Assembly (NCBI GenBank): GCA_004335635.1
Contig: QAXH01000699.1
Span: 7,351-30,465, forward strand
Source of the DNA: Chloromonas sp. AAM2
Lineage: Eukaryota > Chlorophyta > Chlorophyceae > Chlamydomonadales > Chlamydomonadaceae
DNA: 23,115 nucleotides
Direction: 5' to 3'
Part shown: positions 10,930 to 19,942 of the stretch, in pieces
Numbering within the stretch: the first letter of the stretch is position 1
Layout: each line of letters starts with the position of its first letter
Notes under the pieces: model-generated
Seen by the model: the letters and a program-made list of their open reading frames with translations, nothing else
What the model was told of the DNA's origin: nothing
Databases searched by the model: none
Program-made: the position numbers and the translations under genes

Positions 10930-13900
10930 ATGGCATCGTGCAATCGGCAATGTGCTGTCATGGGCATCAGCCCCAAACCAGTGGTGCCAGTGGTGCATCA
11001 GGGGCCGCACAGTTTGCGCACCCAAAACACAATCAAGACGATTAGTCCGCCCAGAAAAGTGCACTTTTGCATCAGCTCCCGTGGATGGCCTTGCAAAGCA
11101 GCAGGTAAGGTGGACAGGCGACCAAACCTGCCTCAGCTGCCACCTTTACACCATCCTCTTGCAATATCTGCAGATGCACACTGCTGCTTGAATCTGATTA
11201 CCAGTCTGGTGCCTTGGCGCCATGTGCAGGTAGTGACATGGTCACCAGTCCCCCCGCTGTCCCCCACCCCGGCCATGTGGCGCATCCAACCGGCATTGAA
11301 GGACCTGTAGCTGACCTAAGAAACCGCTTGCAGCTATACAACACCATGAACAGACGCAAGGAGCCCTTCAGGACACGGCCCCAGAGGCCCAATCATGTGC
11401 AGATGTACGTCTGTGGTGTCACTGTCTACGACTACAGCCACATAGGTGGGTGGAGTGCCGGACCTGTTCCACTCAGTGTGAACGCACTCAGATGCTGGAT
11501 GCACTTCTCCGGTGTGCAAACTCTGTCAGGCTGCATCGCCCTATACTGCAATTTCCTTTCCATGGCAAGCAGATGCCATGCTGCGCTGACATGAGCCATG
11601 CTCGTCCTGAGGTTCTCCCTCTATGCCTGTCGTACACGCAGGCCATGCACGTGTGTACGTGGCGTTTGACGTGTTGTACCGCCTGCTAACGCAAGGACTG
11701 CAGTACAGTGTGGAGTACGTGCGTAATTTCACTGATGTCGATGATAAGATCATTGCACGCGCAGCCCAGACAGGGGAGGAGCCCCTGAAGCTGGCAGAAC
11801 GGTTTATGCACGAATTCCATGCGGTGCGTTCGTGTCTGGGCATTTCATCACATAGTAATACCTGGTCGTAACAACCTTGGCTTGCAAGGCATCACAATCA
11901 TCACGTAGTGATACCCCCTTGTCTGAACCTTAGCTTTGCCTGTCATGCAATATGTATCAGATGAGCTTGAGCTCCAACACTAATCCACTAAACTGTCCTG
12001 GCACCGCTTATTGCTACCAGCACGCATAGCTGACTGGAGGTGACAGTGCTGTGCTGTGGAAGCCGCATCAAGCCATTACACGGCGCTTACCCTGCCTTCT
12101 TGTGCGGGTTTACAGGACATGGTGTCTCTGAACTGCCTCTCCCCCACCCTTGAGCCTCGTGCCACAGACTACATCCCCGACATGATCTCGGCCATCCAGT
12201 CCATCATAGCCAACGGGCACGCATACCCCGTGGAGGGCGGTGATGTCTACTTTGAGGTGTCCACTCTCCCCGGCTATGGTGCTCTGTCTGGCAGGAATCA
12301 GGAGGATAACAGGTAGGCAGTTACGAGAACAAGTGGCATGCAGCGAACATTTCCTGCTCAGCTTGCTCATTCACATCACATTCACATCACATCAGCGTTT
12401 ATCATATCACAGGCGACGTGTGCAAGTCGTTACAATGGTAAGGAAAAGCTTTGCAGGTGTGCGCATACCTCATGTACGAGTGACATCACACAGTGTATAC
12501 TTGCCACTGCAAACGTTCAATGCAGTGGTGGTACAATGTTATTAGCGTGCTTCGCACGTGTACCCACACCTTGATGTACAAGTGACACATTTATCTGTCG
12601 TTGCAAACGACGTGTGCAAACAAACGATGTATGAGGGACATCACACAGTGTGTATGTGCGTCGCTGCAGGGCGGGCGAGCGAGTGGCAGTGGACGGGCGC
12701 AAGCGAGGCCCGGCTGACTTTGCTCTGTGGAAGGCCGCCAAGCCGGGGGAGCCCTCCTGGCCCAGCCCATGGGGCCCTGGCCGGCCGGGCTGGCACATTG
12801 AGTGCAGTGCCATGATCAACAAGATCATGGGGAACACCATTGACATACATGGCGGTGGGTGGGGTGGCGGCAGATGGGTGGAACGTGCACAATTGCCTTG
12901 GCTGCAAGGTGACAACAAGGCTGGCCTTGTGCATGGCATCGGATGCCGCCCGATGCGTAGTATATATCATTCGCACATGAGTACATGAGTGCCCGCTGGC
13001 CTTCGCAAAGGGTGTATCATGTCTGTGCAGCATGCTGGTTGGTTGCGTGCTTAGGGTGCCTGGCTGTCGACACTGAGGTGCATGTGTTCACGTGGTTGGG
13101 CGAGTTGGCGCGTGCATGCAAATCCACGTGCAGGCGGTCGGGATTTGGTCTTCCCCCATCACGAAAACGAGCTGGCTCAGGCGCGGGCCATGCAGGGCCC
13201 AGCCTCCTGCTGCGGCCTGCCACACTCCCAGCATAGCCATCATGCGCCACATGAGAAACACAACGACCAGGGGCAGCAGACAACGGCACATGCTGGCAGT
13301 CAAGAATCATCGCAGAACGAAACAGCCAGTAGCAGCGGTAATGGCGACGCTGAGCAGCAGTTTGTCCGTTACTGGCTTCATAACGGTTTTGTGAACGTGG
13401 ACAGTGAGAAGATGTCCAAGTCCCTTGGCAACTTTTTCACCATCAGGGATGTGAGTGCAATACACCATGCTTTGTGGGAAAAAAGTCCCTTTCCAAATGT
13501 GAAGCATGAGAGAGAGCAAGAGGCAGAGAGACAAGCAAGGGGCAGTACGGCTGGGCAAGCCCATGCACAGATCATGGCATTGGGCTACATGCTCTCCATA
13601 TGCATTCACAACCCGCTACCTTTTGCGCTTAACCTGCAGCTGGCTTGTCAGCATATGAGCTGCACCATTGTCCAAGAACAGTTGAAAGCCCAATGCACTG
13701 CCGCGCAGGTTCTCAAGTCTTTCCATGCCCTGGCTATGCGCTGGTTCCTTGTGACCACCCACTACCGCGCACCTGTCAACTACAGCACACGTGCGCTGGA
13801 GGAGGCCTCAGACCGCCTCTACTACGTGTACCAAGCACTGATAGATGCACGTGCTGCGTTGGCCGCTGCAGGTAGGCTGAGGGAGCGCTGCCTGTGAACA

Positions 13901-15164
13901 TGTGTACAACACAACAGAAGGCAGGAGGGGCAATTTGAGCACAGGCCGCTTAGGCTGAGTACCCTGCTGTTCAACCCACAAATTCACGGCCTGCTTTTGT
14001 TACAAGACACATCCCGTATGTGCATAGTGCGCATCTGCATGGATGTAAAAAGACAACAAAAACAACTGAAGGGTTGAAGTATCCCAAACAAAAGCTGTCC
14101 TAGTCCAGACAGCCAGTATTGGTGTGGGTATTGTGGCTGTCTGCACATGTGGTACTTGACCGGGTTGCACAGCCACGTGCTCATTGCATCCAGAGTCTTG
14201 TGAGTGAGTGACACTTGTGCAGGTGATGCTGGTGACAAGGCGCGAGCTGCTGCAGCGGCCCAGCTGTTGTCTGGAACCGCACCACTCCAGTCCAGTGTGA
14301 TCACCTGCCTGCTGGACGATATGAACACACCTGCCGCCCTGTCTGAGCTATCAGCGCCGCTCAAGTCGATCAACGACCTGCTCACAACAAAGGCAGGCAA
14401 AAAGCAACCAGACAGGTGTGTGCGAAGCAGGCGTCAGGCGTGTTGAAGGGATATTTTAACCTGCTTGTGTGCAAAGGGTGGTCAAGGGTGGTTTGCTGAA
14501 ACACGTCTGAGGCTAGAAGCAAGCACAGATCGTGTCAAGATAGTAACAGTGGACGCACTTCTTATTACTACTCAAGTGACTGCACAACACTCAACTAGGC
14601 CGCCATGTGCTGTCGTTTCCATGCACAGGTTGCAGCTGTTGGCCCTACATGCAGCTTCCATTCAGCATGCATTGGGTCTGCTAGGCCTGCTGCCAGCCTC
14701 CCAGCCCGCCTCTTCTACAAGCAATGGGAGCAGCATTGAGGCAACCACTAGCGCTGTCCCTGCCACTATAGAGGATGTCTTGGCAGAACTCCGGCGCCTG
14801 GCACTTGCTCGGGTTGGCCTCTCAGAAGCGGCCGTGCAGGAGAAAATCAAGGTACGCTGGGAGATGGCAGCCTACAAAATGGACGAGCTGCAACCAGGCT
14901 AACTGGCTGACTATGCATGCTGTTTTTGTTGTATCTTCCAAAATGCTGTGCAACATCCTCAGCTGGATGGCAGGATGTCCGGGGGTTTCAACAGATTGCC
15001 TTGAATTGGTTCTTATCCTGTTGCTGCAGGCTCGGGCAGATGCACGTGCGGCCAAGGATTTTGCAGCCTCGGATGCCATTCGAGTGCAACTTGCCCAGCA
15101 GGGCATTGCAATCATGGACATGGCAACGGGCACCACATGGCGCCCGACTCTGCCTCAAGCCTAA
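10930..15164 (+). CDS. Cysteinyl-tRNA synthetase, probably organellar, complete
   Basis: This class I synthetase charges tRNA-Cys with cysteine. Exons: 10930-11104, 11230-11445, 11642-11823, 12116-12312, 12670-12854, 13134-13450, 13709-13871, 14223-14415, 14629-14851, 15030-15164. All phases fit, giving 661 aa; E. coli CysS is about 461. The start ATG has a G at -3 and +4. Residues 1 to about 90 are a basic, Ser/Pro-rich extension beginning MASCNRQ, like a plastid or dual-targeting peptide. The core begins [12 protein letters not shown] (about 94). Visible sites: [10 protein letters not shown] with zinc ligand Cys120, HIGH (129-132), [17 protein letters not shown] with Cys302, FPHHENE with His327 and Glu331, [10 protein letters not shown] (411-420), DDMNTPAAL (about 510-518) and the C-terminal TGTTWRP. 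Residues of about 341-394 are a low-complexity insert. Another long segment (about 560-590) is Ser/Ala-rich. The gene is divergent from ACS. Confidence 0.97.
13194..13356 (+). other. His/Gln/Ser/Asn-rich insert inside CysRS
   Basis: Between [12 protein letters not shown] and [11 protein letters not shown] (residues of about 341-394, exon 6) there are about 54 residues rich in His, Gln, Ser, Asn and Thr, with hydrophobics nearly absent in the second half. In typical CysRS proteins this linker is only a few residues. The reading frame is open throughout and no donor/acceptor pair is needed to keep it, though an unspliced intron of multiple-of-3 length cannot be excluded. Confidence 0.75.
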
Positions 15165-15494
15165 CTAATAGATTTGTCGGAACCGGGTTGCCAGCACCAA
15201 GCAAGCACGCAACATTTGCAGCCTTGGGATGTCAACTCTGCAACGTGTTCAATCTTAGGAAGAAATGCCATTTCTGTCACAGCCTCTCTGACGGGCCGCA
15301 TTGGCAAATGTCATCAGAGCAGGCAGGCAGGCAGGAATGCCTGGTAATAGGAAGTAAGGCCCAAAAAATGTGACATTGTCAGTCAGATAACAGGCCCAGA
15401 TCGGTCTTTTATATGCAAACCACGCACTGCAAGAGGTCAAAATGGTCCTGCAGGTGTCAGCATGTGGCTCTGGTGTCGACCTTGCCATGTCTGG

Positions 15495-15510
15495 TACCAT
15501 ACGTATGGTA
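15495..15510. repeat. Perfect 16-bp palindrome
   Basis: TACCATACGTATGGTA is a perfect inverted repeat without a spacer, 331 bases after the CysRS stop. It may be a protein-binding site, a hairpin in the 3' UTR, or chance. Confidence 0.6.
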
Positions 15511-16049
15511 GTTTGGTGCGACACCTAAACAACCTTGGTTCGCATGTGGAGGCATTTTGTGCCCATGACGTATGCGAAGGTGCTGGTGTACCTGTGCTGT
15601 GACCACACCTCCCAGTTGATTGACCACCGGCCAGCGTCATTCACAACCGTGGTGGCATACAAGGCACCATCCCTTCCACTGCCAAGTTTGACCAGTCTGG
15701 CGGACTGGGCATGCAGCTTGGACCCATACCTAATGACAAAGGGTAGCGAAATTGCACGCCAGTGTCTCGCACTTGAAAACCGAGTGCAGCAGCCCCGCCG
15801 GCCTGCAGCCTGACCGGTAGGTCATCATTCTTTCTGTGTCGGCTTGTTTTGCAGAACACATGCGTTGCCAAAACAACGCGGAACTCATGTGTATGCCGGG
15901 CACAGAGGCAGGACGTCTGCCGGGGACAGTTTGTGTAGATAGGTTCCTGGGTACCACCTGTGCAGGTTGACGTACAGCCGCTGCGCCTCCTCTGTCTTCA
16001 AGGCCTCAACGGGCAACCCGCACAGATGTACCTTCAGCTTGGCATGGTT

Positions 16050-16075
16050 TGTAATGTCAAATGACTGACATTACA
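16050..16075. terminator. Hairpin carrying TGTAA on both strands: candidate bidirectional poly(A) signal
   Basis: TGTAATGTCA (16050-16059), a 6-nt loop, and TGACATTACA (16066-16075) form a perfect 10-bp stem. Because of the symmetry, TGTAA, the usual chlorophyte polyadenylation motif, is present on both strands. On the plus strand it is the first TGTAA after the CysRS stop. On the minus strand it is the first after the stop of the SET-like gene. Use as the 3' end signal for both convergent genes is inferred. Confidence 0.5.
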
Positions 16076-16125
16076 GCAGTAACAATCACAGCAGCAACAG
16101 CAGTCAAGGCAAAGGCTGGGCTGTG

Positions 16126-16144
16126 ACAGCTAGCCGCTAGCTGT
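16126..16144. repeat. 9-bp inverted repeat with 1-nt spacer
   Basis: ACAGCTAGC (16126-16134) and GCTAGCTGT (16136-16144) are exact reverse complements around a single C. It lies 50 bases from the TGTAA hairpin in the same convergent spacer. Confidence 0.6.
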
Positions 16145-16180
16145 TACTGCAGCAGCCAGCAGGGCCACTACTGCTATCCC

Positions 16181-16375
16181 TGGTTGGCACAGTTGGCACA
16201 CCTTGGTTGGTCAGCCCCGGTTGGCACGGTTGGCACTCCTTGTTGGCTGGCTGGTTGGCCGGCCCCGGTTGGCTGGTNNNNTTTCAACGCGCTTCTCAGA
16301 TCAGGTCCTAACCACTAGCGGCCAACCGTGGGCTAACCATGCCGGCTAACCACGCCGACCACCCCTGTAACATTC
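16181..16375. repeat. GGTTGGC minisatellite, inverted across an assembly gap
   Basis: From about 16181 to 16277 the plus strand carries many degenerate GGTTGGC/GTTGGCA units. After the N run the complementary form (GGCCAACC, GGCTAACC, CGGCTAACC) recurs from about 16312 to 16362. The gap therefore sits between oppositely oriented arrays, a structure prone to cloning and assembly errors. Confidence 0.75.
16278..16281. other. Assembly gap (4 N)
   Basis: Four consecutive N bases. The true distance across this point is unknown. Confidence 0.99.
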
Positions 16376-16713
16376 CGATGTTGAGTGCCCATGCCCATGT
16401 GCAGTGTTCCTGTTGCGGGCTCATAGAGAAGATTGGGCACGATATGCTTAGTTTCATCTTCCTCGCCTTCACTGACACTGTAAATACAGCCAAGTGGTTG
16501 CTGACCCACGCCAGTGCATTCAGAGTGCCCTCCTGCTGTTGAGCCGCCTTGACTGATGCATACACGCCAGAGACCCGCAATGCGAGCAGGTGCAATGCAG
16601 GCACCTGCTGCTCTGCGCTCTCCGTGTAGCAATGGAGAAGTCTCTGGGTGCACACACAGTGGCGCACTGCCACACTGCTTGCTACCATCACATCGGCAAG
16701 TAGTGTCCAACGG

Positions 16714-19394
16714 TCATACACTCACTGATACACCGGTACTTTCTGGGCCAGAGTCACCAGTGTTGTAGCTGAGACGGAGCACGTCACCATGCCGCAGCTC
16801 TTGGCAAGCGCACAGTAGCATGAATGCTCGCTGAGGGTGAGAGATGGCGCAACAGTTGTGGCTCTCGCCATCGCCTGGTGCGTTGATCAGGCTCGTGACT
16901 GTTGTCATCCTGGAGCCATCTAGCGTACCACCGAGGCCCTTGGGATAAAGACACGGTTTGGTGTCAGATCGAAGGTCCTAGTTGAACCAGTTGTCTGCCC
17001 TGCCGTGGGAGGGTGGGCAAACAACGCCAGCAATCACACCCAGGACATCGCCAGGATAGGTCAACACACTCGTTGATGGTGTGGAGTGCTCAGTTTGGAC
17101 ACCGTGCCCCTTGCTGCTGCCTTCATAGATCACAGCGAACTGCACATTCTTGATTGTGGTCCCAGAAGGGTGTCCTGCGCGGATGTCATGCACTCGATCG
17201 CAGAATGCAGCCGGGTCGGCATGCACGGCACGAAAAGCACGGTCAAACATAGGGATAATTATTGTCTTCATGGTACCAGTCACATGACATGCGCATCTGC
17301 ATGAGCAACCAGCCTTGGAGATGTCGTCCCTATGACTGACCATGCCTTGCCTTCTCTGGCAGTGGCAGACTGCAACAGACGCAACCAAAAATGCATGGCT
17401 TGGGGTGAAGGCGATGTAAGGCCCATTCAACTAAACGAAGTCAACGATCAGGCCGACAAGCGCCATGCCCTCACGCGCCGCCGCCGACGCCTGCACGCTG
17501 ACCCTGACGGAGCGCTTCGATTACCAGGTGCTGTCGTACGTCATCGACAATTTTGGATCGTTCTCGTTCCGCCCCGAGACGGACCAGGCGGCCACGCTGA
17601 CGGTGATCAGCAAGTACAAGGCGTTGGCCACCCACTCCGGCGTGAAGTATGTCTCGTACAAGCAATCGATCCCCAGCGTCGGACGCCAGTTTGCGGACAA
17701 GGGACTGTCGCTGCAGAGCATGGCTCGCGAGATCCGCAACGCGATCGCCTATCCTTTCTACGAGGACGTCGACTTTGCGTCTGGTGGCATGTCAGCTCAT
17801 GCACAACTCATGCACTGAATTGTGATGTACTGTTGCACAGTCCCGGACAACATGCACTGGTTTTATCTCCACCTGCTGCTGATCAGCTGCTATTGCCCGA
17901 GACTTGAAAGAATGCAATACCTCGACTCTTGGACTCACCGCCGTTGGACTCTTGGATGCATTGATTAGCATGCGCGCCCCTCACCCAACGAGTGCAAGGC
18001 ATGTGCCAGCCATCTGCCAGACCCCATGCACCCACCATGGAGCGCGGGTATCAGCCAGATGTGACACCTCACCTCCATCCGAGAAGATTGCCTTGATGGA
18101 GTTTGCATCACCCAGCACAATGCCAATGCCTATGAGCTGTTGCTGTGCAGTGCGCTGGAGGCGTTCAGCACTGGTCAGCTTGTGCTTCAGCAGAAGGTCC
18201 TTGTTGTCCACCAACGCCTGCTTGGCAGTGAGCTTAGCAAGCTGATCTGCAGGTCCTGTGCAAGCGGTGCAGACAAAAGTGCAAGGACCAATCTTAAACC
18301 ACGCGACATCTACTCTCCTACCACATGGCCGATGCCATTGATAGTTTAGACACCAACAATGTTCGGTCAGCTGGGCTGGTAGGCAATAGACCCACTATCC
18401 CTGGGTCTGGCCGCGACTGTTGCTGCATCAACCTTCCAATGAGATCCTCCAGCTGTTGCGCCTGCTCTGCAGAAAAGGATGCGCCCAGCACAGTATGCAA
18501 CTGGGCCAAAGCTGAAGGGTGGTCCATGCTGCTTGGGGATTACTAATGCCTTACAACTTGAACCTGGGCGATATGCCCTTCTGATGTTCACGTATACCTG
18601 CGCGGCGTGTGTACTTTGCAATCCTGCAACGTGCCTGTCGTTGCATGGCCTACCAGGATGCTTCTGGCCTCACCTTCACTGCCTGACATTCTCGTCTCGG
18701 TCGCAGACTGAAGGCGGTACCTGCACGGTGATGGCAGGCATGGAGATGTGCACTGTCAAGCTGCTGCTTCACCGTCTGCAGTTCTGCTTGTACCCGAGCA
18801 ATCTGATCCCGCAATTCGTATACCATCCCTGCAGCAGGTCAGTATGCGCAATCAGTGAAGTGCGTCAGGTCCTTGCTGTGAGTAGGCCTTCCATGCAGCA
18901 CATGCATGGGCAACGCACCCACTACGCAAGGTTTCCATGCAGCATATGCATGGGCACAGCACCCACTATGCGGCGTGGCCTTCCATGCAGCGCAAAGCGT
19001 CAACTACGCTGTGTGGCTTCCCATGCAGCACATGCACCCACCAACACCAACAGACAGGTGCGTATCAGTGACAACTGATCCTTGTTGAGGCAAGAGTCAT
19101 CCTTGAAATCGCGAACGGCTGGGAACCAAACCCGCAACTGGAATTGACCCAAGCTTGGACGCCCGGCCCAGTCGTGTGGCGTGGTGCCTGCAGTGCATGG
19201 ACGGGAGTGCTTCGTGGCAGCAGAAGGTATTTGGATCCAAGCCTGCACGCGAAATGGAGATGCGCAGCTACAACAACTGCTGCTACAGCTACATGTTGCT
19301 GTACGCCACTCACTTTATCATTACAAGGTAGGGAGCCTAAGGGGGCTTGCTCAAGCCTTTGAAAGGCATAAGAGATCACAACACAGCCCATCAT
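16714..19394 (-). CDS. Uncharacterised coiled-coil and SET-like domain protein, with an in-frame TAG
   Basis: Tentative exons in transcript order: 19394-19314 (ATG, MMGCVVISYAFQ; donor AAA|GTGAGT), 19242-19038, 18828-18674, 18500-18396, 18241-18073, then about 17345 to the stop at 16716-16714. Phases fit, giving about 448 codons. Exons 3-5 encode helical, Gln/Leu/Glu-rich coiled-coil stretches (ELRDQIARVQAEL, EQAQQLEDLIGRL, SAERLQRTAQQQ). The last exon resembles a divergent SET fold: GSSKGHGV, then YPGDVLGVIAGVV, then SLINAP...HNCC, then ELRHGDVLRLSYN, matching the order of the SET GxG, G-x-Y/A-G, N-H-x-C and GEEL-x-YG blocks. SET proteins methylate lysines. A single TAG (16980-16978) splits this domain in an otherwise open frame. 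The 5' boundary of the last exon is uncertain, and the coil and SET parts could belong to different genes. Confidence 0.5.
17465..17818 (+). CDS. Fragment resembling a viral or mobile-element replication protein
   Basis: The ORF opens at ATG 17465 and ends at TGA 17816-17818; a possible donor, G|GTGGCA, lies at 17783/17784. Residues of about 55-105 contain KYVSYKQS, GRQFADKGLSLQSM and REIRNAI, then FYEDVDF. From memory, this order (GR-x-F-A-x-x-GLSLQ, then R-x-I-R, then a D-x-D followed in homologues by NAHP) occurs in replication-associated proteins of large eukaryotic DNA viruses and related genomic elements. The identification is an inference. The ORF stops or splices directly after the D-x-D, so the NAHP part is missing. 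Counting 94 codons from the Leu at residue 11, 81 end in G or C, far above the neighbouring minus-strand exon. It lies on the opposite strand within the putative 727-nt intron (17346-18072) of the SET-like gene. Confidence 0.45.
   Translation: MPSRAAADACTLTLTERFDYQVLSYVIDNFGSFSFRPETDQAATLTVISKYKALATHSGVKYVSYKQSIPSVGRQFADKGLSLQSMAREIRNAIAYPFYEDVDFASGGMSAHAQLMH
18889..19036. repeat. Degenerate 37-48-nt tandem repeat
   Basis: Four units begin with TTCC(C)ATGCAGC at 18889, 18933, 18981 and 19018, with periods of 44, 48 and 37. Units 1 and 2 share CATGCATGGGCA and GCACCCACTA; unit 3 has diverged and unit 4 is cut short. The array lies in the candidate intron 18829-19037 of the minus-strand coiled-coil/SET gene. 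Confidence 0.8.
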
Positions 19395-19700
19395 GTCGCC
19401 CTATAACAACCCTCTACAACCCTCCGCAGTGGTAAATGCCCAACCCTGTGCAGAAGGGGTTTACAGTTTTACAGAGAGGGGTTACAGTTGCTGTTTACTA
19501 AGTCACAACAGTTACCAAGGATGTATACCAGGACTACAGTAACACTTGTAGAACGACCATTAGGTGGACACATAATAACCCTACGCTGTTGATCTCAACT
19601 CCTCTGTCACCTAACCCCAACCCTCCTGATCGGAGTGTGACGTGCCAAAACCCCTCTTTACAAACCTATAAATAGTGTCCACTCGGTCCCCACTGCTGTT
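19395..19700. promoter_or_regulatory. Divergent promoter region with TATA box
   Basis: TATAAATA at 19667-19674 (in CCTATAAATAGTG) is a consensus TATA box for plus-strand transcription, predicting a start near 19695-19705. The region before it is comparatively AT-rich, with repeated GGGGTTTACAG/GGGGTTACAG and CAACCCTC motifs. It lies between the candidate ATG of the minus-strand gene (19394) and the plus-strand unit, so it may serve both. Confidence 0.55.
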
Positions 19701-19733
19701 GCTGGCCTGTGCTGGAGTCTTACTTCGCGCTGC

Positions 19734-19855
19734 ATGCATGCGCCGCTGAGCTGCAGTCTGCCCTCCTAATCATGTCCCGCCTGTTGGCTGCCCTGACTGG
19801 CATGGTGGTTGTCAAGCGGGGTAGTCAGAGGGTGTTGTCTGAGGGTGTTGTCTGA
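19734..19855 (+). other. Short leader ORFs downstream of the TATA box
   Basis: ATG at 19734 opens an 11-codon ORF ending TAA (19767-19769). ATG at 19772 opens a 27-codon ORF beginning MSRLLAALTGMVVVKRG and ending TGA (19853-19855), with a possible donor G|GTAGTC inside. The second could be a first coding exon, but its phase does not join directly to the exon at 20874 without a stop. They may instead be uORFs. Confidence 0.35.
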
Positions 19856-19942
19856 TCGCTGTCCAAGTCCTGACGGTGCCTGGGCTCAGCTCAAACCTGG
19901 AGATAGCTCTGGCAGATGCCAATGTGTGTAGACAACACCCTC
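19828..19942. repeat. 13-nt tandem duplication with an inverted copy
   Basis: GAGGGTGTTGTCT occurs twice in tandem (19828-19840 and 19841-19853), and its exact reverse complement AGACAACACCCTC lies at 19930-19942. The transcript could form a 13-bp stem with either copy. Confidence 0.8.

Larger units (their letters stand above)
15165..16713. other. Spacer between convergent genes; no gene recognised
   Basis: This stretch should contain the CysRS 3' UTR and the 3' end of the minus-strand SET-like gene. Open frames exist (for example plus 15535-15813), but none has a recognisable motif. It holds a short CAGG run (about 15320-15335), a 16-bp palindrome, two hairpins, CAG/CAA-rich DNA (about 16073-16105), a GGTTGGC-type repeat and a 4-N gap. 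Confidence 0.6.

Noticed and set aside
15535..15813. 93-codon plus-strand ORF downstream of CysRS
   Set aside because: It has no recognisable motif and no exon partners in phase, and it probably lies in the CysRS 3' UTR.
16978..16980. TAG as a reassigned Gln codon (as in some ulvophyte algae)
   Set aside because: One TAG in a doubtful gene is not evidence. The intact ACS and CysRS coding exons contain no internal TAG, so the standard code is assumed.
17332..17907. 191-residue plus-strand open frame
   Set aside because: It is an Arg/His-rich shadow of the better frame starting at 17465, caused by high GC3.
18479..19078. 199-residue plus-strand open frame
   Set aside because: It runs through the tandem repeat and antisense to candidate coiled-coil exons; its composition is Cys/His-rich and not protein-like.
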